Below are positions 35,355 through 44,247 of a DNA stretch of 64,000 bases, in pieces. The stretch comes from Chakrabartia godavariana (GTDB lineage Bacteria; Pseudomonadota; Alphaproteobacteria; Sphingomonadales; Sphingomonadaceae). Under the pieces are notes generated by a model that saw nothing but the letters and a program-made list of their open reading frames with translations, did no database searches and was not told the DNA's origin. The stretch covers positions 930,501 through 994,500 of the forward strand of contig RKSN01000001.1 in NCBI GenBank assembly GCA_005518185.1. The letters run 5' to 3'. The position numbers were made by a program, and so were the translations under genes. The first letter of the stretch is position 1. Every line of letters begins with the position of its first letter.

Positions 35355-35677
35355 TGTTGGACATTCTCGCACCCCTGACGGCCGCGCTCGCCATTGCGGC
35401 AGGCGCCTTTGGCGCGCATGGGGCGGAAGGACAGGCGGCGGAATGGCTGAAGACCGGGGCCGGCTATCAGCTTGTTCATGCGCTTGCGGTGCTGATGCTG
35501 GCCAAGCAGGCGCCAGGTCCGGCCTGGTCGCTCCTTGTCGGGGCCGCCATTTTTGCAGGGACGCTCTACGCCATGGCGCTTGGCGCACCGCGCTGGTTCG
35601 GGGCGATCACGCCGATTGGAGGCGTGCTCATGATCGCAGGCTGGCTCTGGCTCGCCTGGCAGGCGTGGCGTCGTTAG
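35354..35677 (+). CDS. DUF423 family membrane protein
   Basis: A 107-residue, four-helix membrane protein with the family hallmark AAGAFGAHG near the N-terminus and GYQLVHALAVL in helix 2. DUF423 (YwdK/YgdD) proteins have no known function. The TGATG overlap at 35354 couples it to the Kef-type antiporter. The 3' end overlaps the end of aroB on the opposite strand by four bases. Confidence 0.86.
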   Translation: MLDILAPLTAALAIAAGAFGAHGAEGQAAEWLKTGAGYQLVHALAVLMLAKQAPGPAWSLLVGAAIFAGTLYAMALGAPRWFGAITPIGGVLMIAGWLWLAWQAWRR

Positions 35678-36771
35678 GCCTGTTCGTCATCCAGAAACGC
35701 GGCAATATCGGCCAGATCGACCCCATGATCGACATAGGCCGCGCCGATCCCGGCGGACAGGATGAAGGGCAGGTGCCCGCCCGACATCTTCTTGTCGTGG
35801 AGCATGTGGTCGACCAGCTTTTGACCGTCCGCGCGCACATGCGCCGCTGAAAGCGAGGCGGGAAGCCCGACCGATTCCAGATGCGCCCGCACGCGCTTCG
35901 CCGCGTCTGCGGGGAGCCGACCAACACGCGCCGAATATCCATGGGCAAGCGCCATGCCCGCCGCGACGCCTTCGCCATGGAGCAGCTTGTCCGAGAAACC
36001 CGTTTCCGCCTCAAGGGCGTGACCAAAGGTGTGACCAAGATTGAGCAGCGCGCGGTAATCCTTGGTCTCGCGCTCGTCCGCCGCCACAATCGCGGCCTTG
36101 GCCCGCACGCTGTGCTCGATGGCTTTGACCAACGTGTGCGGATCGCGGGCGAGGAGCTTTGCCGCATGGGCTTCGCACCACTCAAAGAAGGCGGCGTCAT
36201 TGATCAGGCCGTATTTGACGACTTCCGCATAGCCAGCACGCATCGCGCGGTCAGGAAGGGTTTCGAGAACGGTCGGGTCGATCACCACCAGCGCGGGCTG
36301 GTGGAAGCTGCCGACAAGGTTCTTGCCCGCCCTCACATTGATCGCGGTCTTGCCGCCGACCGACGAATCGACCTGGGCCAGAAGCGTGGTCGGCACCTGG
36401 ATGAAGCCGCAGCCGCGCTTCAGGATGGAGGCTGCAAAGCCGACGAGGTCGCCGATGACGCCGCCACCGAGCGCGATGACCTTGTCGTTCCGCTCGACCC
36501 CCAGATCCAGCAAGGCATCGATCAGAAATTCCAGCTGTGCCCAACTCTTGGTGGTTTCGCCTGCGGGCAGGATGATGGATCGGCTGTCCTTGCCCAACGC
36601 CTTTTCCAGACGGGGCAGCTGTGATTTGGCGACGGTTTCGTCAGTCACGATGATCGGCGGCCGTCCCGCAAGAACCGGCGCGATGCTGTGGTCTGCGCGA
36701 TCGAGCAGGCCGTTGCCGATCAGAATGTCGTAGCTGCGGGCGCCAAGCCCGACATTGACGGTTGCCTTCAT
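35674..36771 (-). CDS. aroB: 3-dehydroquinate synthase
   Basis: A 365-residue NAD- and zinc-dependent enzyme that makes 3-dehydroquinate from DAHP, step 2 of the shikimate pathway. GGGVIGDLVGFAAS holds the NAD-binding glycines. FIQVPTTLLAQVDSSVGGKTAIN is the central signature, and NLGHTFGHALE contains zinc-binding histidines. The length is typical. The start overlaps aroK by four bases (36768-36771), so kinase and synthase are coupled. Confidence 0.95.
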   Translation of the reverse strand: MKATVNVGLGARSYDILIGNGLLDRADHSIAPVLAGRPPIIVTDETVAKSQLPRLEKALGKDSRSIILPAGETTKSWAQLEFLIDALLDLGVERNDKVIALGGGVIGDLVGFAASILKRGCGFIQVPTTLLAQVDSSVGGKTAINVRAGKNLVGSFHQPALVVIDPTVLETLPDRAMRAGYAEVVKYGLINDAAFFEWCEAHAAKLLARDPHTLVKAIEHSVRAKAAIVAADERETKDYRALLNLGHTFGHALEAETGFSDKLLHGEGVAAGMALAHGYSARVGRLPADAAKRVRAHLESVGLPASLSAAHVRADGQKLVDHMLHDKKMSGGHLPFILSAGIGAAYVDHGVDLADIAAFLDDEQA

Positions 36772-37304
36772 GCAAGTGCCTTCAAGATGGATTCGAGTGT
36801 TGCCTCGTGCGGGTTGGACTGGCTCTTCACGTGGATGTGTGCCTGCGCGTAGAGCGGATTGCGCTCTGCGGCGAGACGAGTGAGGATGTCGCGGGCATTT
36901 CCGTTTGCGAGGAGGGGTCGTTCGCCCTTGCGCGCGGTTCGCTCGACCAGCGTGTCGATATCGGCATCAAGCCAGATCACAACTGCGCGGTCGAGCATCA
37001 GGCGCCGCGTTTCGGCATTCACGAAGGCGCCGCCGCCCGTCGCGATGACCTTGCGCGTTCCGTCAAACAGGCGTGCGATCACCCGGCGCTCTCCATCCCG
37101 AAAATGGGCTTCTCCGAACCGTTCGAAGATTTCGGGGATGGATAGACCAGCGGCGTCCACAATTTCCTGATCTGCGTCAACAAATGGAATGTGGAGCTTT
37201 TGCGCGAGCCTGCGGCCAATGCTGGTTTTGCCAACACCCATCATGCCGACAAGCGCAATCGGCTTGGTGGCTTTGTCGTATGAAGAGGGTGGCGCGGCGT
37301 TCAT
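36768..37304 (-). CDS. aroK: shikimate kinase
   Basis: A 178-residue P-loop kinase that phosphorylates shikimate at O3. Walker A GMMGVGKTS lies near residue 20, the DADQEIVDAAG segment with the shikimate-binding D, the FRDGERRVI motif and GGGAF follow, and the LID region is RKGERPLLA. The N-terminal 13 residues are a short extension usual in alphaproteobacteria. The ATG at 37304 is preferred. The frame remains open far upstream, but that part is antisense to the 37501 gene. It is divergent from the microprotein gene at 37383. Confidence 0.94.
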   Translation of the reverse strand: MNAAPPSSYDKATKPIALVGMMGVGKTSIGRRLAQKLHIPFVDADQEIVDAAGLSIPEIFERFGEAHFRDGERRVIARLFDGTRKVIATGGGAFVNAETRRLMLDRAVVIWLDADIDTLVERTARKGERPLLANGNARDILTRLAAERNPLYAQAHIHVKSQSNPHEATLESILKALA

Positions 37305-37382
37305 TGGCGGGGGGCTATACACAGGCCGTCGCGTTCGGGCAAAAGGGGACAATTCCTTCTTGAAGAGGCCGGACGGACGTTT

Positions 37383-37511
37383 ATGGGCAGAGCGATCAAA
37401 TTCGGGGTCTTGTTGCTGGGAATTGCGGGGTTGCTGGTGTTTCTGGCGAGCCTCGACAGCACCAAACCCATCAAGGTCGTGGAAAAACCGGTCAATGTTC
37501 ATGCGTCCTGA
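37383..37511 (+). CDS. 42-residue membrane microprotein upstream of secreted protein gene
   Basis: A short open frame MGRAIKFGVLLLGIAGLLVF followed by a polar tail (KPIKVVEKPVNVHAS). It has a single predicted membrane helix at about residues 6-22 after a basic start, so it is type I/III-like with the tail probably outside. Its last 11 bases overlap the start of the next gene (ATG at 37501), which suggests coupling. The strong hydropathy pattern and the overlap argue that it is real, though it could be a leader peptide. I know no family for it. It begins 79 bp from the aroK start. Confidence 0.55.
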   Translation: MGRAIKFGVLLLGIAGLLVFLASLDSTKPIKVVEKPVNVHAS

Positions 37512-39351
37512 CGTTCGTGTTTCCCGCCTGGCGCTGCTGGGCGCGGCGGGTCTCGCGATTGCGGCGATCCCGGCGCTGAGCCAGGACCGGCCCGAATCGA
37601 TCCTGCCACCCGGTTTTGGCGACACGCCGGAACAGACCCCCGCCCGTCGGGCGGAGTCTGAAGCGCCGCGTCCGCGTACGACGCCGGAGGCTGTGCCAAG
37701 CGCGTCGCCCGTAAATGGGTTGCCTGTTGCTCCGACGGCTTCAGACAGTGCGGTGCCGTCAGACGATATGGTGACGGCCGATGCGACCACGGCGGCTGAC
37801 GAGGCGACCGATACGCCCGTTCTTCTCGTCGACATTCCGCCGCAGGTCCGCCGTTCGACTGAGGTTGTCGGCCTGCTCGGCGCGACGGATGGCGATATGG
37901 GCCTTTCGGCCTTTGCCGGGATCAACGGCCAGTATCTGGCGAAGGTCCTCAACCGGATTGACGCGCCCATCGCCTCACGCTGGGCATCGATTGTTCTCCG
38001 GCGCGCGTTGCTGAGCAGGGCGCAGACGCCCACGGGCATTTCCGGGGCGGATTGGGTCGCGGCGCGCGCCAGCCTGCTCGTCCGCATGGGCGAGGCCGGG
38101 GCCGCCCGCAATCTCGTGCAGGCGGTCGACGTCGATCAATATTCGCCAAACCTCTTCAACACAGGGCTTCAGGCGGCGCTGGCGTCCTCGGACCCGTCGG
38201 CCCTGTGCCCGATGACCGAGGGCGTCGATCGGGACAATAAAGACACGCGCTGGACGATGGCGCGCGCGATCTGCTCAGCCTTTGCCGGTGAATCCTCGCT
38301 TTCCTCGGCGCAGCTTGACCGCGCTCGCAGCCGAAAGGGTGACACCAATCCCGACGTCGTCCTTGCGGAAAAGGTGGTCGGGGCGGCCTCCAACACGCGG
38401 CGCGCCGTGACGGTGAACTGGGAAGAAATCGACTCGGTTGACCCCTGGCGGTTCGGCATGGCGACCGCGACCGGGCTTGAGATTCCGGAACGGCTTCTGC
38501 AGCCGCTCAATCCCCGGATGCGGGCATGGCGCGCACAGGCGCCGCTTCTGACCTTCTCAAGCCGTCTGCCAGATGCGGAACGCGCGGCAGCGATGGGCAT
38601 CCTGTCGAGCAGCGCGCTCGTCGACTTTTACGGCGCGGCCTATGACGAAGCCGACCCCAACGAGCGCGCGGGTAAGCCCGCAGACGTGCTGCGGCAGGCG
38701 TTTATCGGCACGTCTCCTTCCGATCAGGTCAGCGCTTTGTGGCAGTTCTGGGCGCTGGATTCGCTTGGCGAATGGCAGAATTATGCGCGGGTGGTCGCGA
38801 CGGCGCGACTGGCCGCGCAGATCCGCCCAAGCGATGACTTTGCCGATGAAGCGCCGCAGCTGATCGCGTCGATGTTCGCAGCAGGGCTGGACACCTATGC
38901 TGCGAAATGGACGCCCGTCGTGCGCCAGGCCGATATTCCCGGCGCCTGGGGCTATCTGTCGGTCGGCGCGCCCAAGCCTCTCGGGGATGTGTCGGCGAGC
39001 GCAATCGACAATTTTGCGGGGGCAGGCGAGGGCGATGCGACGCTGCGGGGCCGGTTCCTCTTTGCCGGGCTTGCCGGCCTTGGCCGCGTTGCCGGATCGG
39101 ACATGACGTCGATGGCGGACCGCTTTGAAGTGCCGCTAGGCCGCCGCTCGGCCTGGTCGGATGCGCTTGAGGAGGCGGTGCGGCGCAAATCGGTGGGTGC
39201 CGTGGCGGTGCTTTGCGCGGTTGGCCTCCAGTCGGGCCGCTGGGCCGATATTCCGCCGTCACACCTCTATCACGTCGTCTCGGCGCTGCGCCGCGTGGGG
39301 CTGGAGCCCGAGGCGCGCATGATCGCCGTAGAGGCCATTTCGCGCGTCTGA
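37501..39351 (+). CDS. secreted protein of unknown function, helical-repeat-like
   Basis: A 616-residue protein with a Sec signal of about 26 residues (hydrophobic AALGLAIAAIPALS-like stretch ending ALSQ). Residues 30-120 are low-complexity (Pro/Ala/Thr/Glu-rich). The remaining about 500 residues are alanine-rich and helical, with many LxxAL-type segments that resemble solenoid (TPR/HEAT-like) repeats, but I see no named domain. A Cys at about residue 240 (ALCPMTE) is one of very few. The gene overlaps the microprotein by 11 bp and ends two bases before the xerD start. Similar hypothetical genes lie next to xerD in sphingomonads. It could be a periplasmic cell-envelope factor. Function unknown. 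Confidence 0.7.
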   Translation: MRPDVRVSRLALLGAAGLAIAAIPALSQDRPESILPPGFGDTPEQTPARRAESEAPRPRTTPEAVPSASPVNGLPVAPTASDSAVPSDDMVTADATTAADEATDTPVLLVDIPPQVRRSTEVVGLLGATDGDMGLSAFAGINGQYLAKVLNRIDAPIASRWASIVLRRALLSRAQTPTGISGADWVAARASLLVRMGEAGAARNLVQAVDVDQYSPNLFNTGLQAALASSDPSALCPMTEGVDRDNKDTRWTMARAICSAFAGESSLSSAQLDRARSRKGDTNPDVVLAEKVVGAASNTRRAVTVNWEEIDSVDPWRFGMATATGLEIPERLLQPLNPRMRAWRAQAPLLTFSSRLPDAERAAAMGILSSSALVDFYGAAYDEADPNERAGKPADVLRQAFIGTSPSDQVSALWQFWALDSLGEWQNYARVVATARLAAQIRPSDDFADEAPQLIASMFAAGLDTYAAKWTPVVRQADIPGAWGYLSVGAPKPLGDVSASAIDNFAGAGEGDATLRGRFLFAGLAGLGRVAGSDMTSMADRFEVPLGRRSAWSDALEEAVRRKSVGAVAVLCAVGLQSGRWADIPPSHLYHVVSALRRVGLEPEARMIAVEAISRV

Positions 39352-39352
39352 G

Positions 39353-40258
39353 ATGACCAGCTCGTCCGATCATGGCCTGATCGCGCGCTTTCTGGAGATG
39401 ATGTCGGCCGAAGCGGGCGCCGCGCGCAACAGTCTGCTTGCCTATCAGTCGGACCTGCGTTCCGCCTCGTCGATGCTCGGTGGTCAGCTTGTGACGGCAG
39501 ATGCCGAGGCCATCCATCGATTGGCCGACCAATGGTCTGATTTGGCGGCCTCATCCGTCGCACGTAAGGCGTCCGCCCTGCGGCGCTTTTTCGGCTTTCT
39601 GGCGGATGAAGGGCATCGTGCGGATGATCCGTCGCACGCTCTGCCAAAGCCGGGGCAGGGACGGCGCCTGCCCAAGACGCTGAGCCATGCCGATATCGAG
39701 GCGCTGTTTCTCGAGATTGAACGCCGGCGGGCCGCCGCCAATCCGCGGCCAACCGACATCCGGCTCCATGCCCTGCTTGAGCTGCTCTACGGATCAGGCC
39801 TGCGCGCCACGGAGGCGGTCTCGCTCCATGTACGGGCGATCGTCCCGGATCGTCCCTTTGCCATCCTGAAGGGCAAGGGCGAAAAGGAACGTCTCGTGCC
39901 GGTGTCCGACCGCGCCCGTGCAGCGGTGACGGACTGGATGGTCGTGCGGCCTGCCGGGTCCCACTGGCTGTTTCCGTCGGGCAAGACGCATCTCAGCCGC
40001 GTCCGGCTGTTCCAGCTGATCAAGCAACTGGCGGGCGAGGCTGGCCTGTCCCCCGACCGGATCAGCCCCCATGTGCTTCGCCATGCCTTTGCCACGCATC
40101 TGCTGGAAGGCGGCGCTGATCTACGTGCGCTGCAGATGCTGCTGGGCCATGCGGACATCTCCACGACCGAAATTTACACGCATGTGGACAGCCGCCGACT
40201 GGTCGAGCTGGTCAATGCGCGCCATCCTCTCGTTGACGCGCGGCGTCGTCGCTCGTAA
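39353..40258 (+). CDS. xerD: tyrosine recombinase XerD
   Basis: A 301-residue site-specific recombinase that, with XerC, resolves chromosome dimers at dif. The core SAM-like domain (residues 1-95) is followed by the catalytic domain with R151, K175, H240, R243, H266 and the nucleophile Y275 ([14 protein letters not shown] and [15 protein letters not shown] segments). All six catalytic residues are present. XerD is preferred over XerC or phage integrases from the length, the lack of phage genes nearby and the accA neighbourhood. XerC cannot be excluded from sequence alone. It starts two bases after the secreted protein gene. Confidence 0.88.
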   Translation: MTSSSDHGLIARFLEMMSAEAGAARNSLLAYQSDLRSASSMLGGQLVTADAEAIHRLADQWSDLAASSVARKASALRRFFGFLADEGHRADDPSHALPKPGQGRRLPKTLSHADIEALFLEIERRRAAANPRPTDIRLHALLELLYGSGLRATEAVSLHVRAIVPDRPFAILKGKGEKERLVPVSDRARAAVTDWMVVRPAGSHWLFPSGKTHLSRVRLFQLIKQLAGEAGLSPDRISPHVLRHAFATHLLEGGADLRALQMLLGHADISTTEIYTHVDSRRLVELVNARHPLVDARRRRS

Positions 40259-40269
40259 CCGCTTGGCGC

Positions 40270-41211
40270 ATGGTAGCCCTGCTTGAATTTGAAAAGCCCG
40301 TCGCCGAACTGCTCGCGCGCATTGCCGAATTGCGCGAAAGCGCCGGCGCCACCGATATCGATCCCGAGATCGCGAAGCTGGAAGCCAAGGCCGACCGGCT
40401 TTTGCACGACACCTATGCCAAGCTCTCGCCCTGGCAGAAGACGCAGGTCGCGCGGCATCCCGACCGGCCCCATTTCAAGCATTATGTCGGACAGCTGATC
40501 GACGATTTCATGCCGCTCGCCGGTGACCGCGCCTTTGGCGACGATCAGGCCATTCTTGGCGGGCTTGGACGCCTTGGCGGGCGCCGGGTCATGGTCATTG
40601 GCCATGAGAAGGGCGACGATACCGCGACACGCATCCGGCACAATTTCGGCATGGGCAAGCCCGAGGGGTATCGCAAGGCCATCCGCCTGATGGAATTGGC
40701 TGACCGTTTCAACGTGCCGGTCGTCACGCTGGTGGACACGTCGGGCGCGTTTCCGGGTGTGCAGGCTGAAGAACGCGGACAGGCAGAGGCGATTGCCCGT
40801 TCCACCGAGAAATGTCTGGAACTCGGCGTGCCGATTGTGGCGGCCGTCGTTGGTGAGGGTGGCTCGGGTGGTGCAGTGGCGCTTGCCGCGGCCAACCGCG
40901 TCCTGATGTTCGAACATGCCGTTTATTCGGTGATTTCGCCCGAAGGGTGCGCCTCGATCCTCTGGCGGACGGCCGAGAAGGCGGCGGATGCTGCCGAAGC
41001 CATGCGAATCACAGCGCAGGATCTGAAGCGACTGGGCGTGATTGACGAAATCATCGCCGAACCTGTGGGCGGTGCCCATCGTTCCCCCGCTATTGCGATC
41101 GATGCTTTGGGGGCGGCGATCGGCAAGTCGCTGGATTCATTGAACGGTCTTGGCCGCGACAAGATCAAGCAGCAGCGGCGCGAGAAATTTCTTGCGATGG
41201 GCGGACTGTAA
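40270..41211 (+). CDS. accA: acetyl-CoA carboxylase carboxyltransferase subunit alpha
   Basis: A 313-residue partner of AccD (encoded at 23524). The N-terminal helical part is [17 protein letters not shown]. The catalytic core includes [45 protein letters not shown] and [19 protein letters not shown], all signatures of AccA. It lies 11 bp after xerD and may share its transcript. Fatty-acid initiation is thus split between two loci in the window. Confidence 0.95.
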   Translation: MVALLEFEKPVAELLARIAELRESAGATDIDPEIAKLEAKADRLLHDTYAKLSPWQKTQVARHPDRPHFKHYVGQLIDDFMPLAGDRAFGDDQAILGGLGRLGGRRVMVIGHEKGDDTATRIRHNFGMGKPEGYRKAIRLMELADRFNVPVVTLVDTSGAFPGVQAEERGQAEAIARSTEKCLELGVPIVAAVVGEGGSGGAVALAAANRVLMFEHAVYSVISPEGCASILWRTAEKAADAAEAMRITAQDLKRLGVIDEIIAEPVGGAHRSPAIAIDALGAAIGKSLDSLNGLGRDKIKQQRREKFLAMGGL

Positions 41212-41255
41212 ACCCAACTTCCGCGTTATCCCCGTCGTGGGATGAATGGAGTTGG

Positions 41256-42737
41256 ATGATGAAAAAGCTTGTCTTGGCCGGTTCGGCTGTTGCGTTTCTC
41301 TTTGCTCAGGGTCTGTCGACGCCGAGCGAGGCCAAGAAGTCCCCGGTTTCCGTACCCCAGGCCATGACCGCCAAGGACAAGGCGGCAGGTGCCAAGGCGC
41401 ATCCCGAATTACTGGCCGAATTTGGCGGCCTGTATGAAGGGCGTCAGGCGGCTTATGTGACGACAGTGGGCCGCAAGGTGGCCTCGCAGTCGGGGCTGTC
41501 CAACCAGCCGACCGAATTCACGATCTCTCTGCTCAACTCGCCCGTGAACAACGCCTTCGCCATTCCCGGCGGCTATGTCTATGTGACGCGCCAGCTGATG
41601 GGGCTGATGAACAATGAGGCGGAACTCGCCTCGGTTCTCGGCCATGAGGTGGGCCACGTTGCGGCCCGCCATTCCCAGAAGCGGAACAGCCGTGCAACGC
41701 AGGCCGGGCTTGGCGCTGTCCTTGCAACCGTGCTCGGCGGGGTTCTCCTCGGGGGCGATGGGGCCAAGCTGGGCCAGCAGCTCGGCGGGGCCATCGCCCA
41801 GCGTTACGTGCTCAGCTATTCGCGCGCGCAGGAATATGAGGCGGATGACCTTGGCGTGACCTATCTCGCCCGGAGCGGCTATGATCCTGTCGCCGCATCA
41901 ACCATGCTGGCCTCACTCGCTGCGCAGACGTCGCTCGACGCGCGACGGTCGGGACGCTCTGACAATGCCTTGCCCGAATGGGCGAGCACGCACCCCGATC
42001 CGGCCAGCCGCGTTGCGCGGTCCCGCCAGAAGGCGCTGGCGACCAATGCGACGGGGAAGCTCACCAATCGCGACGGCTTCCTGCAGATGCTGGACGGCAT
42101 GATGTATGATGATGATCCCAAGCAGGGCGTCATTGAGGGCAGCGACTTCCGCCATCCCGATCTTAAGCTAGGCTTCACGGCGCCGTCGGGCTTTGTCATG
42201 TCCAACAGTCCGCAGGCCGTTTCGATCACCGGCACGGGGGGACAGGCGCAGTTTTCGGGCGGTCCCTATAATGGCAGCCTCGACGCCTACATCGCAGCCG
42301 TCTTCAAATCGGTTGGCGGGGAACAGGCGCAGATCGATTATGGATCGGTGCAGCGCACGACCATCAACGGAATTGAGACGGGCTATGCCGTCGCCCGCGC
42401 CAATACCCAGTCGGGGCCGGTGGATGTCACCGTCTATGCCTATGTCTTTGGACCATCGACCGCTTACCATATCGTGGCGATCAACCCTGTCGGTGCGGGA
42501 ACGTTCTCGTCGCTGTTTCAGAGCGTGCGGCGGCTAAGCGCCTCAGAAATCGCGGCCATCCGTCCGCGCCGGATTGATGTCGTCACCGTGCGCGCAGGGG
42601 ACACGCCACGCACTCTTGCCGAGCGCATGGCCTATCCGGACTATAAGCTGGAGCGCTTCCGCGTGCTCAATGGATTGGGCGCGGACGATGCGCTCCGGCC
42701 CGGTCAGAAGGTGAAGATTATCGTCTTGGGGTCATGA
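41256..42737 (+). CDS. M48 family metalloprotease with C-terminal LysM-like domain
   Basis: A 493-residue exported zinc protease. A signal peptide covers about residues 1-26. The HEVGH site (H130, E131, H134) is followed by the third ligand in the EYEADDLG segment. This resembles BepA/YfgC-type periplasmic proteases that survey outer-membrane protein assembly. It lacks the TPR tail of BepA. Instead it has a middle unknown domain and a C-terminal segment (RAGDTPRTLAERM...FRVLNGLGADD..LRPGQKVKI) that looks like LysM. The start ATG 41256 follows GGAGTTGG, and ATG 41259 is equally possible. It is transcribed with or after accA. Confidence 0.86.
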   Translation: MMKKLVLAGSAVAFLFAQGLSTPSEAKKSPVSVPQAMTAKDKAAGAKAHPELLAEFGGLYEGRQAAYVTTVGRKVASQSGLSNQPTEFTISLLNSPVNNAFAIPGGYVYVTRQLMGLMNNEAELASVLGHEVGHVAARHSQKRNSRATQAGLGAVLATVLGGVLLGGDGAKLGQQLGGAIAQRYVLSYSRAQEYEADDLGVTYLARSGYDPVAASTMLASLAAQTSLDARRSGRSDNALPEWASTHPDPASRVARSRQKALATNATGKLTNRDGFLQMLDGMMYDDDPKQGVIEGSDFRHPDLKLGFTAPSGFVMSNSPQAVSITGTGGQAQFSGGPYNGSLDAYIAAVFKSVGGEQAQIDYGSVQRTTINGIETGYAVARANTQSGPVDVTVYAYVFGPSTAYHIVAINPVGAGTFSSLFQSVRRLSASEIAAIRPRRIDVVTVRAGDTPRTLAERMAYPDYKLERFRVLNGLGADDALRPGQKVKIIVLGS

Positions 42738-42777
42738 CGCGCTGGTGACGTGCGCCGCGCGGTGACGATGTGGGGCC

Positions 42778-42984
42778 TCAGGCGACAGCCATGTAGTTGC
42801 TGGCGACCAGATTCCACATGTTGCTGACGGTATCGCCGATCGATCCGAGCGTCGTCATCATCGCAACCACGATCAGCGCCACGATCAGCCCATATTCAAT
42901 GGCTGTGGCTCCCCGCTCATCGCGCCAGAGGCGGCGCGCAAATTCGCTCCACATGGATGTGTTCCAGTCCCAAGTGTTCCCCAT
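42778..42984 (-). CDS. Flp family type IVb pilin, orphan
   Basis: A 68-residue protein whose core RDERGATAIEYGLIVALIVV is the Flp pilin motif: prepilin cleavage G/A, E5-like glutamate, Y and a hydrophobic helix. It would be processed by a TadV-type prepilin peptidase and assembled into Tad pili for surface attachment. The ATG at 42984 follows TAAGGA at good spacing. The ATG at 42954 would give 58 residues, nearer the usual leader length. No tad/cpa genes are in the window, so this is either a second pilin or one separated from its machinery. Its first bases lie 36 bp from mutT, which is divergent. Confidence 0.82.
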   Translation of the reverse strand: MGNTWDWNTSMWSEFARRLWRDERGATAIEYGLIVALIVVAMMTTLGSIGDTVSNMWNLVASNYMAVA

Positions 42985-43020
42985 GGCATCCTTAGGGCAA
43001 TCGGGGTTAAGGAAATGTCT

Positions 43021-43443
43021 ATGACGCAACGTTACTCCGACGCTAACCGGTTATTGCTCATTACCGCTGCCGCGCTCATCGATGATGAGCAGCGCGTGCT
43101 TGTGCAGCTGCGGCCCGAAGGGCGGCCCATGGCCGGGCTTTGGGAATTCCCCGGTGGAAAGGTGGAGCCGGGTGAGACGCCCGTGTCCGCTCTCGTCCGG
43201 GAATTGTGCGAGGAGCTCGACATCGGGGTCGCTGTGGACGCGCTCGAGGCGCTGACCTTTGCGAGCGAGCCACTTGGTGACCGGGACCTCTTGCTCCTCC
43301 TGTTTGTGTGCCGACACTGGACGGGTGATCCGAAGCCGCTCGTGGCGTCGGATCTTCGCTGGTGCCGCATGGACGAGCTGCGGACGCTCGAGATGCCGCC
43401 CGCTGATATCCCCTTGGTGGAGCGCCTCAGTAGGCTCCTTTGA
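43021..43443 (+). CDS. mutT: (deoxy)nucleoside triphosphate pyrophosphohydrolase, MutT family
   Basis: A 140-residue Nudix hydrolase. The Nudix box is complete (GGKVEPGETPVSALVRELCE then EL, residues about 40-60). The N-terminal ITAAALIDDEQRVLVQLRPEG strand and the EFPGG approach to the box fit MutT (8-oxo-dGTPase) best. The ATG at 43021 has AAGGA seven bases upstream. The ATG at 43015 is too close to it. It ends inside the methyltransferase frame on the other strand (17 bp convergent overlap). Confidence 0.84.
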   Translation: MTQRYSDANRLLLITAAALIDDEQRVLVQLRPEGRPMAGLWEFPGGKVEPGETPVSALVRELCEELDIGVAVDALEALTFASEPLGDRDLLLLLFVCRHWTGDPKPLVASDLRWCRMDELRTLEMPPADIPLVERLSRLL

Positions 43444-44206
43444 CCGGTCCTGCGGGGCGGGCTTCGCCGGGGGCAGGGGCCCATCCCGTCAGATAGAGAA
43501 TACCGAACTGGTCCTCGAAATCGCCTTCCTTAAGCAGGGAACGGCCGACGGCACCCGATAGGGGACGGACGGCAGGCAGGGCATTGCCGGATATCGCCCG
43601 CACGTCAGCAAGGAGGTTGGTCATCCTCGAATAGCGGACATTCACAAGATCAAGGTCGGCAACAGGCGTTGAAAATCCGGCTCGGAACAGAAGGTCACCA
43701 GCCGCGCGGACATCCACCTGCGGATGGAAGCGGGCAGCGCCGCCTTTCCCTGCCGCAGCTTCCCGCTCAGCGACTTTGGCACGCAGGCTGGCGACCGATC
43801 CGCCACCCAGCATAGCGCCAAGGAACAGTCCGCCCGGACGCAGCGCGCGACGGATGAGGAGAAGCGCACCAGGCAAGTCATGCACGCTGTCCAGATTGCC
43901 AATGGCAATGACCAGATCGACCGCATTGTCTGCAATAGGCAGACGATCTTCTTCCCCGACAAAATCCACCCCATCCGACGGAGCGAGGTCCATCCGGTAG
44001 ATCGCAGCGTCGGGAAAGGCCGCTGTCGCGATGTCAGAGCCGTCCCCAATGACCAGGATGTGGCGGGCTTGAAGCGACATGTACGACAGGCGGTCTGCCA
44101 GTTCTTCGGCCATACGAAGCGAGAGCCAACGCGAGTCGGAGGTCGCACGAAGTGCCCGCGCCCGGTTCAAACGTCTGCGCGGCCTTGAGAAAATTTCGTC
44201 GGACAT
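43427..44206 (-). CDS. SAM-dependent methyltransferase domain protein
   Basis: A 259-residue class I methyltransferase-like protein. HILVIGDGSDIATAAF replaces the usual E/DxGxGxG motif I, so SAM binding is less certain. The IADNAVDLVIAIGNLDSVHDLPGALLLIRRALRPGGLFLGAMLGG region is motif II-III and is well kept. The overall pattern is that of the BioC/NDUFAF5-like group found in alphaproteobacteria. NDUFAF5 hydroxylates an arginine of complex I rather than methylating. It is divergent from comF with a 41-bp gap, a pairing seen in alphaproteobacteria. Function open. Confidence 0.72.
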   Translation of the reverse strand: MSDEIFSRPRRRLNRARALRATSDSRWLSLRMAEELADRLSYMSLQARHILVIGDGSDIATAAFPDAAIYRMDLAPSDGVDFVGEEDRLPIADNAVDLVIAIGNLDSVHDLPGALLLIRRALRPGGLFLGAMLGGGSVASLRAKVAEREAAAGKGGAARFHPQVDVRAAGDLLFRAGFSTPVADLDLVNVRYSRMTNLLADVRAISGNALPAVRPLSGAVGRSLLKEGDFEDQFGILYLTGWAPAPGEARPAGPVKGAY

Positions 44207-44247
44207 CGCGGCCTTGTGCCTGCGCGCCCGATTGCGGACAAGAGGGG

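Noticed and set aside
37305-38111. Upstream extension of the aroK frame
   Set aside because: It is antisense to the microprotein and secreted protein genes, and shikimate kinase has the right length from 37304.
39353-40258. Phage or transposon integrase
   Set aside because: It is a Xer-type recombinase in a core-gene setting beside accA, with no phage or element genes around it.
42955-43014. Longer Flp pilin version starting at 43029
   Set aside because: It would overlap the mutT start, and the first residues do not look like a prepilin leader. The ATG at 42984 has the ribosome site.
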